51,236 nucleotides of DNA from an uncultured Caulobacterales bacterium (GTDB lineage: Bacteria; Pseudomonadota; Alphaproteobacteria; Caulobacterales; Maricaulaceae): assembly GCA_938001915.1 (NCBI GenBank), contig CALLBD010000023.1, forward strand, positions 1-51,236. Reading direction: 5' to 3'. The position numbers and the translations under genes were made by a program. Under the pieces are notes generated by a model. It was not told the origin of the DNA, ran no database searches, and was given only the letters and a program-made list of their open reading frames with translations. Positions 26,929-35,562 of the stretch are shown here, piece after piece. The number at the start of each line of letters is the position of its first letter. Position 1 is the first letter of the stretch.

Positions 26929-27370
26929 GTTGAAACTTTGGTTTCAACTAGGAGTCTGCCGGAATCTCATAGTCGGGAAGTTAGGACTGCCCGCGTGGCG
27001 GCCCCCGCGATGGAGACCAGAATAAAGTTTTGTTTTACGCGAGTTTCACCACGCGGCAGCAGTTTTTGATGCAACGGTTGGGGGTCCCACAGTTGATCCG
27101 TTCCGGTCATGCAAATCGTGATATCTCATCATCTGGTTAGGATGATTTGATATACCTATTTCGAATGTTTCCTACCATTCAAAATAAGCCCCATCTTGCG
27201 ATGGTCACGAAAGCCCCGGCTAACGCCCAGTGGTCAACTCTCGCCGCAAAAGGTCCGGCACACACTCAGCTCTCACACCAAGCCGCTCAACCCTACCGTC
27301 TCTCGGTCCAGAAGGTGAGCTCCTACCTGTCCTATGACCAAAAGAACGCGCCTAGTGTGACATAGGTTTT
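26929..27370 (-). ncRNA. Candidate structured RNA / mobile element, copy B
   Basis: Inverted relative of copy A at 8559-8907. Read on the minus strand from 27370 it has stem CCTA/TAGG around TGTCACAC (27351-27366), stem GCTCA/TGAGC (27285-27289 with 27316-27320) and inner hairpin ACCG-AGAGA-CGGT (27295-27307). A hairpin CCATC-GCAA-GATGG has a GNRA loop, and the closing stem pairs 27048-27056 with 26991-26998. The near-identical 3' block is 26954-26998. A perfect eight-base-pair hairpin, GTTGAAAC/GTTTCAAC (26929-26948), ends it. B carries about 100 bp more than A, including a long imperfect hairpin (GATATCTCATCATC with GATGATTTGATATA). It fills the first part of the 720-bp gap 26903-27622; REP-like units fill the rest. 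Confidence 0.6.
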
Positions 27371-27460
27371 GGAAGTGTGGATACGATTGTCTAAATGCGT
27401 TGTTTTATTTGGAAAAAATAGGGACGAAAATCGGGATTAAATCACACTGTTTCCCTCGCT

Positions 27461-27539
27461 CCGTCACCCTCGGCCTCCGAGCCGAGGGTCCATGTTGGAA
27501 ATGCGAGATAGACCCTCGGGTCAAGCCCGAGGGTAACGG
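27461..27539. repeat. Paired REP-like palindromes, locus 2
   Basis: Two facing palindromic units. 27461-27491 has stem ACCCTCGGC/GCCGAGGGT. 27511-27539 has stem ACCCTCGGG/CCCGAGGGT. The spacer is about 19 bases. The head-to-head design and GTCA/GTTA outer ends match loci 1 and 3. It lies between structured element B and the AT-rich membrane gene. Confidence 0.83.
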
Positions 27540-27622
27540 TAAAGGAAAAAAACCTCCGAACCTAAAATATTTAAAAGACGTCAGACACCTTCTGTGATAG
27601 TATAGCAGGTAGGAGAAAAATA

Positions 27623-28123
27623 TTGAATTATGATGTGGTTTTTGACGCTGCCAATAATACCCACACAATCTGGGACAGTATTCGCTGGGGCATATTATTC
27701 ATAACCTTCGGAATCGCACTTAACGTCTCATCGGCACTCCAATCACTATTCACAAAATGCGCCTCACCAAAATTTTCGAAACTCTTTTCGAAAATCGTTT
27801 TAGGGTTTGCAATTATTTATACTGTAATGTCATTTGGCTCCTATACAGATAGTGAAAGAGCTAAATCAGCTTCACAGAATAATAGCTGTATAATTGTCAC
27901 AGGCCTCATCAAAAACTTCCAAACTTATGACGCTGGAGAGAGTGAAAAATTTTCAGTTCAAGGCGTAACTTTTGCCTACTCTGATTATGAACGCACAGGC
28001 GGATTTAATACTACCATGCTAAAAGACGGCCCCATATCCGAGGGCCTAAACGCGAGAATTTGCTATATTCGCCCTAAGCGAAAAAGAAACAATATCATTG
28101 TCCGCTTGGAATTAGAAAAGTGA
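27623..28123 (+). CDS. Membrane protein of unknown function, AT-rich
   Basis: This 166-aa protein has two membrane helices (residues ~20-40 and ~58-76) and a soluble C-terminal domain (CIIVTGLIKNFQTYDAGESE, then FSVQGVTFAYSDYERTGGFN). That domain resembles a widespread uncharacterised family of short beta-rich proteins. The start codon is TTG, supported by an AGGAG site eight bases upstream and no closer ATG. Base composition is much richer in A+T than the neighbours. It is bracketed by REP-like pairs, so horizontal acquisition is likely. Confidence 0.68.
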   Translation: MNYDVVFDAANNTHTIWDSIRWGILFITFGIALNVSSALQSLFTKCASPKFSKLFSKIVLGFAIIYTVMSFGSYTDSERAKSASQNNSCIIVTGLIKNFQTYDAGESEKFSVQGVTFAYSDYERTGGFNTTMLKDGPISEGLNARICYIRPKRKRNNIIVRLELEK

Positions 28124-28152
28124 AATCTCACGCCGACTCTCATCGTCTACCT

Positions 28153-28308
28153 CGTCATTGCCGCCCATGTGGCGGCAATCCATGCTGGGGAGGTCTCATC
28201 TTGACAAGGGAGCAATGATAGAATTTGGCGGTTGAACACCCTCAAAACCACTAACTCCAAACGTCCCTATCGCGCCATGGATTACCGGAACAAGTCCGGT
28301 AATGACGG
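28153..28308. repeat. Paired REP-like palindromes, locus 3
   Basis: Unit one, 28153-28184, has stem ATTGCCGCC/GGCGGCAAT. Unit two, 28276-28308, has stem ATTACCGG/CCGGTAAT in the opposite sense. Both carry CGTCATT outside and ATCCATG at the other end. The spacer is about 90 bases. This accounts for most of the 236-bp gap between the AT-rich gene and panD. Confidence 0.82.
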
Positions 28309-28359
28309 TTGAGAAGGGGCGAGTTTGTGAACTAGGTAAATAGTGGGAATACCCCTTCC

Positions 28360-28707
28360 CTAAATCACCTCATTATTCGCATCTAACAATACGACGTCAG
28401 GTTTATACGTCTTCGCCTCTTCGGCGTCCATTTGCGCATAAGTGATGATAATAATTTTATCGCCGAGCTGTACGCGGCGGGCGGCGGCGCCGTTTAGGCC
28501 GAAGGTTTTTGAGCCGCGCGGGGCGGAAATGGCGTAGGTCGTAAAGCGCTCGCCATTATTAATATTGAGAATATCGACTTGCTCATTAGGTAAAATATTG
28601 GCCGCATCGAGCAGGTCCTGATCGATAGAAATCGAGCCTTCATAGTGAAGGTCAGCCTGGGTCACGACGGCGCGGTGAATTTTCCCTTTCATCATGGTCA
28701 CTAACAT
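28360..28707 (-). CDS. panD: Aspartate 1-decarboxylase
   Basis: PanD makes beta-alanine from aspartate for pantothenate and CoA. The 115-aa proenzyme self-cleaves at Gly24-Ser25 (HYEGSISID), the same numbering as the E. coli enzyme when the ATG at 28707 is used; the Ser becomes the pyruvoyl group. Other conserved parts are [36 protein letters not shown] and YAQM. An AGAGAG ribosome site lies seven to eight bases before the start. Confidence 0.95.
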   Translation of the reverse strand: MLVTMMKGKIHRAVVTQADLHYEGSISIDQDLLDAANILPNEQVDILNINNGERFTTYAISAPRGSKTFGLNGAAARRVQLGDKIIIITYAQMDAEEAKTYKPDVVLLDANNEVI

Positions 28708-28843
28708 ATCGATCTCTCTTTATTCATATCGCAGGCGGGGGATGCCTTGCCAGTCCGATATAGGCATGGCGCAGCGGATAAAAAAGGTGAACCCTAGTTT
28801 TTGCAAGGCAGCCCTGCGGCGCGTTTAGGCGCGGTTCAGGAAG

Positions 28844-29023
28844 CTAATGATGATCGCCAGGCGCAGCATTCGGGTCGAGCTTGAACAGACGGTCGCAATA
28901 TTTGCAGGTCACGGAGGTATCAGAGCCCATATCCAAATAGGTCCGCGGATGGCCCAAAGCCCCGCCAGAGCCTTCGCACATCACCCGAGTCGATGTGACC
29001 ATAACAATATCATCATTTTCCAT
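28844..29023 (-). CDS. Zinc-finger domain protein (zf-CHCC / NDUFS6-like), 59 aa
   Basis: Translation begins MENDDIVMVTSTRVMCEGSG and contains GHPRTYLDMGSD followed by VTCKYCDRLFKLD. The Cys...GHPR.YLD...C.YCD.RF pattern is the zf-CHCC family, which matches the NDUFS6 zinc subunit of respiratory complex I in alphaproteobacteria and mitochondria. The putative zinc ligands are Cys16, His25, Cys40 and Cys43. An AAGGA ribosome site precedes the ATG. Confidence 0.88.
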   Translation of the reverse strand: MENDDIVMVTSTRVMCEGSGGALGHPRTYLDMGSDTSVTCKYCDRLFKLDPNAAPGDHH

Positions 29024-29118
29024 GACGGTGGTTCCTTTGGCAGAATCCGCGTAAAGCGAAATCGACGCGTTTTTTAAGTTGAATTGGCCTTTAAGCCACG
29101 TCTAAAGGTCGGGTCAAT

Positions 29119-30084
29119 ATGAACCCGTCATCTACATCCGCTCAAAGCGCACCCGCCATTGAAATCAAGGGCCTGAAAAAGACCTATGCGGCGTCGAAAA
29201 AGGCCCCTGCCAAGACGGCTTTGCACGGCGTGGACCTGACGATACCGCGCGGTTCTATCTTTGGACTGCTGGGTCCGAATGGCGCGGGGAAGTCGACGAT
29301 GATTAATATCCTCGCGGGGCTGGTGAATAAAAGCGAAGGCAGCGCGAAAATCTGCGGCTATGATATCGACAGCGAGACGCGCTCTGCGCGGGCCTCGATT
29401 GGGATTGTCCCGCAAGAAATCGCCATGGATGTGTTCTTCACGCCCTTCCAAGCCCTAGAGCTACAGGCGGGCTATTATGGCGTACCGAAATCGGAGCGGC
29501 GGAGTATGGAAATCCTAGAGGCTTTGGGCCTGGCCGATAAGCGCGATGCCTATGTGCGGCAACTTTCGGGCGGGATGAAGCGGCGTTTGTTGATTGCCAA
29601 AGCCCTCGTCCATAATCCACCTGTCCTGATTTTGGATGAGCCGACAGCGGGCGTAGATATTGAACTGCGCCGCCAGCTCTGGGCCTATGTCGAGAAGCTC
29701 CATGCGGCGGGGACGACGATTATTTTGACGACCCATTATCTCGAAGAGGCCGAAGCGCTCTGCGACCGTATCGCGATTATCCATCAGGGGAAAATTGTCG
29801 CCAATGAGCCAAAGTCGACCCTGCTTTCGCGGCTGGATAAGAAGGTACTGCGCATTTCGCCGAATGAGGCGCTGACCGCGCTGCCAGAGGGGCTTTCAGA
29901 GCTGAACGCGAAACTCGCGCCTGATGGGCAGATTATCATTGAATATCGCAGCGGGACGGATTCCGTGACGGGGATGCTCAATAAGGTCAAAGCGGCGGGC
30001 GTGTCTATTTCGGATTTGCGGACCGAGGAAGCCGACCTTGAAGATGTCTTTATGGCCCTGACCTATGCGGGCGACGCGGCGTGA
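29119..30084 (+). CDS. ABC transporter ATP-binding protein (YadG/ABC-2 type)
   Basis: This 321-aa ATPase has Walker A GPNGAGKST (~54-62), the Q-loop in GIVPQE, signature LSGGMKRR, Walker B LILDEPTAGVD and switch His in TTHYLEEAE. A C-terminal extension typical of YadG/DrrA-like exporters of the ABC-2 class follows. Such ATPases work with an ABC-2 membrane subunit; none is encoded beside it. It overlaps the following lipoprotein gene as GTGA, so the two are translationally coupled. Confidence 0.9.
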   Translation: MNPSSTSAQSAPAIEIKGLKKTYAASKKAPAKTALHGVDLTIPRGSIFGLLGPNGAGKSTMINILAGLVNKSEGSAKICGYDIDSETRSARASIGIVPQEIAMDVFFTPFQALELQAGYYGVPKSERRSMEILEALGLADKRDAYVRQLSGGMKRRLLIAKALVHNPPVLILDEPTAGVDIELRRQLWAYVEKLHAAGTTIILTTHYLEEAEALCDRIAIIHQGKIVANEPKSTLLSRLDKKVLRISPNEALTALPEGLSELNAKLAPDGQIIIEYRSGTDSVTGMLNKVKAAGVSISDLRTEEADLEDVFMALTYAGDAA

Positions 30085-30932
30085 AATTTAGCCTGCGGGG
30101 CGTCTCACTCGCCGCCGCGCTCTGCCTTACCGCCTGTTCTCAAGAGCGTGTTGAACGCGCGCCTGCCCCTGAAAAACCAGCGGCGGGTACCACCCCGCAA
30201 ATTGTTGTCGGGGATGTTGACCATGCCGATAGAGCCGCTCTCTCCGCGTGGATAGAAGAGGCCGTTACCTTATTTAAATCTCCTGACTTCGAAGCGAATA
30301 TGCGGCGCGCGGGTGAGCGTTTTCCCGAGGTCTATCTGTCTCGCACTGAGGATATTATCTCCACGCAGCTTTTGTTGAAACGGCTAAAGACGGAAGACCC
30401 CTATTTATCGGGGCTGTGGTGGCCGAAGACCTATGTCGTGTTGCAGGGCGAGACGGCGGTGCGGTCCAAGGATCGTTTCGGCTTTGGCTTCGAAGGCTCG
30501 CGCAAAGCTGTAGCGGGGCCGAACCCGAATGAAGCTGCGCCGCAGAAAACCGGCCGCATAGAGCTGGGGCGCTTACATCTGGCGCGCTATAGCCGCGGCG
30601 ATGCCGTCGAGAAATCTTGCGCGATAAATACGCTCGCCCATGAAATCAGCCATACGCTATCCGAGCGCCCCGAAAGATATTGGATGCATATTCTTGATTC
30701 TGAGCGTCACACCACGCCGCCGCGCGGGATATATGAAGCCAGCTATTTCATCGGCGTTGTCGCGCAATGTACCTATCTCGAAACGGTGGGCCGCATTACG
30801 CCTGCTGCGTTTGAGAGCTGCATGATGACCTTTAGTGACCCGTCGCAAGCCTCTCGCTTTCGCAGCGCCGCCTGTGATGATTTCCCAGAAGGTAAGCCCC
30901 TCACGCCGCAGGGACGTTTGCCCCTGAACTAA
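30081..30932 (+). CDS. Lipoprotein with HExxH zinc-metalloprotease-like motif
   Basis: This 283-aa protein has a lipobox at residues 16-19 (LTAC) followed by a Pro/Ala linker. A HEISH motif lies at residues 187-191 within NTLAHEISHTLSE, the pattern of a zinc-binding metallopeptidase helix. A later acidic stretch (ILDSE) could give the third ligand. Paired cysteines (SCAINT, QCTYLE, SCMMTF, ACDDF) suggest disulfides, consistent with the periplasm. The start is GTG, overlapping the stop of the ABC ATPase. No named family was recognised, so protease activity is inferred from the motif alone. Confidence 0.68.
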   Translation: MKFSLRGVSLAAALCLTACSQERVERAPAPEKPAAGTTPQIVVGDVDHADRAALSAWIEEAVTLFKSPDFEANMRRAGERFPEVYLSRTEDIISTQLLLKRLKTEDPYLSGLWWPKTYVVLQGETAVRSKDRFGFGFEGSRKAVAGPNPNEAAPQKTGRIELGRLHLARYSRGDAVEKSCAINTLAHEISHTLSERPERYWMHILDSERHTTPPRGIYEASYFIGVVAQCTYLETVGRITPAAFESCMMTFSDPSQASRFRSAACDDFPEGKPLTPQGRLPLN

Positions 30933-30985
30933 TTATCTAAGGCGAAAGACTTGCGCCGCCGCCGGCAAGTCGATAGCGCCGCCTC

Positions 30986-32380
30986 ATGTCTGAAACGCTG
31001 ACAGCCCAGAAAGCCGCGCTGCCTGAAACCTGGGGCGGGGAAATGCGTGCCTTGCTCACGATAGGCATTCCCATGGCGCTGGCGCAGCTCGTGCAATTCT
31101 CGCCTTATATCGCAGACACATTGATGATTGGGCGGATTGGCCCCGCAGAGATTGCCGCTGCCGCAATCGGGGCTGTGCTGTATTTTCTACTCTGGATGAT
31201 GGCCAGCGGGCCTATCTCCGCTGTGACGCCGCTGGTGTCCCAAGCGCTGGGGAAGAATATCGCAGAGAGACGCGATGTGCGCCGCACGGTGCGCATGTCG
31301 GTTTGGGCGTGTTTTTTGATGTTCCCGCTTATCATCGGACTATTACTCCTGACCGAACCTATCATGATTTTCGCGGGGCAAGACCCAGAGGTCGCCGCCC
31401 TCGCGCAGAGCTATGTTCTCATCCTTGCGCCAGGTCTGCCCTTCACACTGGCCGTTATGTCCTTTCGGAATTTCTTGGCTTCCATCGAGAAAACCATCGT
31501 CCCCTTTTTGCTCGTCGCCAGCGCGGCCCTCGTCAATATTTTCCTGAATTGGGTGCTGATTTTCGGACATTTAGGCGCGCCAGAACTCAGCCTATTGGGC
31601 GCAGGCATCGCGTCTTCTATCTCCAGCATTTATTGTTACTTCGCCTTTGTCGGCTATATTAAATGGGATACTAAGGCGCGAGAGTTTGACTTATTTTCGA
31701 ACCTGCTGAAACCCGATTGGGAACGCATGGGCGCGCTGCTGAAGATTGGCTGGCCGATTTCTGTGACCGTTACATTTGAGGGCATGTTGTTTAACGCGGG
31801 CGTGTTAATCGCGGGCGCAGTTGGGGTGATTGAGCAAGCAGGGTTTCAAATCGCGCTCAATGTCGCCTCCGCTGCCTTTATGATGCCTTACGGCCTCGCG
31901 ATGGCAGGGGCCGTGCGAATTGGACTGGCCAAGGGAGCGGGCAATACGCCCGCCGCGCGCCGCGCCTCGACCACAACAATCTTAGCCTCCGTTCTTGCGA
32001 TAGGACTTTTTGCCCTGCCCGTGGCCTTTGTGCCTGAGTGGGTCGCCGCGCTTTATTTCAATATGGAGTCCGAGGACACCCGCCCCGTCTTTGCCTATGT
32101 TGTCATCTTCCTACCTATCGCGGCGGGCTTTATGTTTTTTGACGCGGTGCAAGTTGCCTGCAATCAGCTTTTACGCGGGCTGGCGGATGTGACCTGGCCG
32201 ATGATTATCACGGGGATTAGCTATTGGATTGTCGGCTTTCCCATCGCTTTTTATACCGCGCTACATACGGATATTGGCGCGCTGGGCGTTTGGTACGGCT
32301 TAACCGCCGGGCTTATCGCCGCCTTTACGGGCCTCGGAATAAGGCTTTGGCTGCAACTTCGACGGCCGTTTCAGCCTTAG
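30986..32380 (+). CDS. MATE family efflux transporter
   Basis: This 464-aa protein has about twelve membrane helices in two halves. It has NorM-like motifs (GIPMALAQLVQFSPYIADTL at the N-terminus and GPISAVTPLVSQALG following). MATE proteins export cationic drugs and metabolites in exchange for Na+ or H+. It lies 53 bp after the lipoprotein gene and may share its transcript. Its 3' end overlaps the convergent DUF1491 gene by 56 bases. Confidence 0.92.
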   Translation: MSETLTAQKAALPETWGGEMRALLTIGIPMALAQLVQFSPYIADTLMIGRIGPAEIAAAAIGAVLYFLLWMMASGPISAVTPLVSQALGKNIAERRDVRRTVRMSVWACFLMFPLIIGLLLLTEPIMIFAGQDPEVAALAQSYVLILAPGLPFTLAVMSFRNFLASIEKTIVPFLLVASAALVNIFLNWVLIFGHLGAPELSLLGAGIASSISSIYCYFAFVGYIKWDTKAREFDLFSNLLKPDWERMGALLKIGWPISVTVTFEGMLFNAGVLIAGAVGVIEQAGFQIALNVASAAFMMPYGLAMAGAVRIGLAKGAGNTPAARRASTTTILASVLAIGLFALPVAFVPEWVAALYFNMESEDTRPVFAYVVIFLPIAAGFMFFDAVQVACNQLLRGLADVTWPMIITGISYWIVGFPIAFYTALHTDIGALGVWYGLTAGLIAAFTGLGIRLWLQLRRPFQP

Positions 32381-32696
32381 CCGTTTCCCCATCTAAAAAG
32401 GCGCGTCCCTGCGCGTCTTCAATTTCCACAATCCAAATATCGGGATCGCGGTCGACAGCTTTATTGACGCGAAGCCGCATCTCGGCCTCGTCATAGGGGC
32501 CAGCTTTATACCACTCCCGCGCCCCGCTCATCCCCATTTGCTCGTTACAGCGAAAGAGCTCGGGACCTTTGCGCACAAGAACCCACAAAGCGCCTGCATC
32601 CGCATCTCCGCGCCGCAGCACGGCCGCAAAGGCGCCAGCCCCCTGCGCGCGGCGCAGGAGCGCCGAAACCCGGAGCTCTGTCTTTAATCGCGCCAT
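32325..32696 (-). CDS. DUF1491 family protein
   Basis: The 123-aa protein has LKTELRVSALLRRAQGAGAF at the start and DPDIWIVEIEDAQGRAFLD near the end, the hallmarks of DUF1491, an alphaproteobacterial family of unknown function. The last 19 codons lie within the convergent MATE gene, a real 3' overlap because both reading frames are family-consistent to their ends. Confidence 0.87.
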   Translation of the reverse strand: MARLKTELRVSALLRRAQGAGAFAAVLRRGDADAGALWVLVRKGPELFRCNEQMGMSGAREWYKAGPYDEAEMRLRVNKAVDRDPDIWIVEIEDAQGRAFLDGETAKAETAVEVAAKALFRGP

Positions 32697-32778
32697 ATCA
32701 GTTTTTATTTTGTTCTAAAGCCATAGTTGGCATCCCGCTTGCGTCAGTAACCTCATATTAACCTTGAGGCGTCGGACC

Positions 32779-35415
32779 ATGTTTCGCATTCATACAGGCC
32801 GCATGGCGGCAATGCTCGGACTTCTTAGCACAACAGCCCTGCCGCAGACAGCTTTGGCTGCAAGCTATTTAAACGTGGATAAAAACCGCGCCAATACACA
32901 ATATTCAGCCTCTTTAGCGGAAATGACGCAGGCTGAAACCTCGCGGTCAACGCGCACTTTGGACTGGCGTCAACCGAGCACAGATTTGATATTTGAGTTA
33001 CCACCCGCCCAAAAAACGACCTCCATTGTTCTGACGTTATCCGCTGACCCCCTGACCCGTGTCGCCCGTAACGTGCCGCTACACGTCCAATTAAATCATG
33101 GCGAGCCAATCCCCATTTTGTCCCAAGGCAATGGGTTCGAGGCGCGCATTCCGCTTGACCTGGGCCGCCTTCGCAGACATCGAAATACTCTGAGAATTAC
33201 CTATCCTACCCCCGAGGGTGCAGATTGCCTCTCGCCCGCAGATGGGGCCTGGTCTATCGATCTTGCCCAATCCTCCTTGCGCATAGGCGGACTTGCGCGC
33301 GACCGTGACCTGACTTTAACGGAAGTCTCCAAATTTTTAGGACACCCGGCCCTTTCGCCAAAGCGAGTTGGGCTAATTGCGCAAGGCCCCGAAGCGGCAG
33401 ATATGCAAGCCTTGGCGGCCCAAGGTTTGGCTCTGCGCACACCCCATATCCCAAAATTTTCCGTGACCAAGTCGGGTGCCGATTTTAATGTCGTCATGGT
33501 CAGACGTGACAAGTTATGGCGCGTTACAAATGACTCTAAAGTTCTAGATACAACAGGTCCGCGTATTTTCGTCACAGGTAGAAAACGTAAAGAACTTATC
33601 TTTACAGCGGACACGGATGCGGAGATTTTGGACTTACTCAAAGTCTTTGCGACGCGTGAGCTGCCTTATTCTCGCAAGTCAAATACGAATAAGGGCCAAA
33701 TGTTGCTTCAAGAGCGTCTGGATTCTAACCGGAATATTATTGAAAATAAGACGCGTTTAGCCGATCTAACCTTTAGCCCAAATGGGGCAAATCCAGATGA
33801 GCAAAGCTATAAGTTCAGCCTAAAAGACCCAACAATTAGTCAAGGTCAACTCTTGTTGCGTCTTTCCAAAACACAAGATTTAGAGAATAATTCTCGGTTA
33901 CGTGTATCGCTGAATGGAAAAACATTAGGTGCCACATATTTAGATAAAAAGAGAAAATCTGTTCTCTTCGATCTTAAATCTGGCGACTTCGTCAAAGCCT
34001 CAAATATTCTGACCTTAACCCCCGAGCTATCCGCGAAAGCGGCCTTCACCTGCCCTAGCCTTACATATTATAATCCCGGATATTCTGTCGGCTATGGTTC
34101 TCGGTTGATGCTCAAAGAAGACGCCCCATCTACGGTCACAAATCTAGCGCAGCTGTCATCAACGGGTGGTTTATTTGCGAAACAAGAAAGTTATATTGTC
34201 CTCCCCCGCCAAAACCGGGATTTTCAAGCCGCGCTAAGTGTCTTGGGACGTATGGCGAAAACGGCGGGACAAGGTTTCACTCAGGCCGATTACACGCGCA
34301 CTTCAAATGTGGCGAAGGACAAACATATTCTAATTATTGGCCCGCATGAGATGGTCAAAGGCCACTTATCCGGCGCGCCCAAAGCCCTGCGTGAAGCTCT
34401 GTCTGGACGCGCCTCAGCGGGTGATAATTTGTTGCAAGCTGAATATGGAAAATCAGCTAGCCTGAATGATGATAGCTCAGGGGTCATACAGGCTGCCGCT
34501 CAATCCAATCCTATAAAAATAAATCGCGGCGGCGTGGCAGCTTTATATAGCGCTAGTCCTGGCCGCCTAACGGGCGTTATTACCGCCAGCCCCGGCGCTA
34601 GCTTTTCTTACGCCAGTCAAAATATAATAAAACCTGACCACTGGACCGCGTTAAAAGGCGGGGTTGTTCGTTGGACCTCGTCCTCTGTCATTATGACACA
34701 AATGGCCCAATCAAATTCAGGTTTCCCCGCGCCTGCCACACCGTTCAAATTTAAACTGCCCGAGATTGACTTGTCTTTCTTGGAAACGTTGCACTTCCAT
34801 TATTCAGATATAGACTGGCCTGAGTTTGAACTCCCTTCCGTCAATCTGCCCGAAATAAATTGGCCCCGTTTTGCAAGGCCTAGCGCGGCGGCAAATCTCG
34901 ACGTTGACAAGGTTCAAAATGAATATTCACAGGAGAGGCAAATTCCGGCAAAGATTATTGCCGCCGCACCCCGTCTGAAGCCCGGTATAAACCCAGCTAG
35001 GCAAAACATCTCAACCGCAGCTTTACGTGGACCGTTCCAATTTACCGCGCCCGCGTCCCAGCCGGTTTCTATTTTTCATAAGTTTGGAGAGACAACCAAG
35101 GCCAAATGGACCACGGTCCAGACCTGGGCCAAAAAGAAGGATAGCCTTCTTCAACGCCGCGCCTTAGCCGAAATTACAGAGGTAAAACCGATTAGGGAGC
35201 CAAACATCCAAACGCCTGACCGGACATTTAAGACCTTTCTGGCCGACAAACTCCCCGCCAATGGGCTTGTAAAATTGGGGGATCGCACGGTGTCTATATA
35301 TGGGGTTATGTTGATCTTTATTTTTGGATGGTTGTTACTCTTCATAAGTTTTACCAGACCCTCATCGCGGTCTAGAGAACCCCAGCAAAATTCTCCTGAG
35401 CACAAATCGATTTAA
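32779..35415 (+). CDS. BcsB-like periplasmic polysaccharide-synthesis subunit
   Basis: This 878-aa protein has a signal peptide (MFRIHTGRMAAMLGLLSTTA) and repeated jelly-roll-type modules. These resemble BcsB, the periplasmic partner of cellulose synthase (LDWRQPSTDLIFELP; RNVPLHVQLNHGEPIPI; RLRVSLNGKTLGATYLDKK). One C-terminal membrane helix (YGVMLIFIFGWLLLFI) would anchor it. The ATG at 32779, preceded by GAGG nine bases up, is favoured over the TTG at 32764. No bcsA, bcsC or bcsZ lies beside it, so it is an orphan; the glycosyltransferase at 25273 is a possible partner. Confidence 0.75.
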   Translation: MFRIHTGRMAAMLGLLSTTALPQTALAASYLNVDKNRANTQYSASLAEMTQAETSRSTRTLDWRQPSTDLIFELPPAQKTTSIVLTLSADPLTRVARNVPLHVQLNHGEPIPILSQGNGFEARIPLDLGRLRRHRNTLRITYPTPEGADCLSPADGAWSIDLAQSSLRIGGLARDRDLTLTEVSKFLGHPALSPKRVGLIAQGPEAADMQALAAQGLALRTPHIPKFSVTKSGADFNVVMVRRDKLWRVTNDSKVLDTTGPRIFVTGRKRKELIFTADTDAEILDLLKVFATRELPYSRKSNTNKGQMLLQERLDSNRNIIENKTRLADLTFSPNGANPDEQSYKFSLKDPTISQGQLLLRLSKTQDLENNSRLRVSLNGKTLGATYLDKKRKSVLFDLKSGDFVKASNILTLTPELSAKAAFTCPSLTYYNPGYSVGYGSRLMLKEDAPSTVTNLAQLSSTGGLFAKQESYIVLPRQNRDFQAALSVLGRMAKTAGQGFTQADYTRTSNVAKDKHILIIGPHEMVKGHLSGAPKALREALSGRASAGDNLLQAEYGKSASLNDDSSGVIQAAAQSNPIKINRGGVAALYSASPGRLTGVITASPGASFSYASQNIIKPDHWTALKGGVVRWTSSSVIMTQMAQSNSGFPAPATPFKFKLPEIDLSFLETLHFHYSDIDWPEFELPSVNLPEINWPRFARPSAAANLDVDKVQNEYSQERQIPAKIIAAAPRLKPGINPARQNISTAALRGPFQFTAPASQPVSIFHKFGETTKAKWTTVQTWAKKKDSLLQRRALAEITEVKPIREPNIQTPDRTFKTFLADKLPANGLVKLGDRTVSIYGVMLIFIFGWLLLFISFTRPSSRSREPQQNSPEHKSI

Positions 35416-35473
35416 AAAAAGTCGGTTTTATGATGGCTATATCTGTCTCTGGGTTCCGAGAGACAGCTATCAA

Positions 35474-35511
35474 CCCGTCACATCCGGTCCGGGATGTGGC
35501 GGGCTTTTTTT
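35474..35511 (+). terminator. Strong Rho-independent terminator after the BcsB-like gene
   Basis: CCCGTCACATCC pairs with GGGATGTGGCGGG across a five-base loop, followed by CTTTTTTT. A second hairpin, CTGTCTCT/AGAGACAG (about 35440-35466), lies just before it. Together they should fully separate the BcsB-like gene from the convergent histidine kinase. Confidence 0.9.
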
Positions 35512-35562
35512 CTCCATTGGAGCCCTTAATTTTTCAAAGATGTGGTTTTTAGGTCGGGGGCG

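Noticed and set aside
27147-27365. A 72-codon open frame within element B
   Set aside because: It runs antisense through the conserved structured blocks, and no equivalent frame exists in copy A.
32325-32380. Overlap of the MATE and DUF1491 genes as a sign of a wrong call
   Set aside because: Both proteins keep family-like sequence close to their ends, so a true convergent 3' overlap is the simplest reading.
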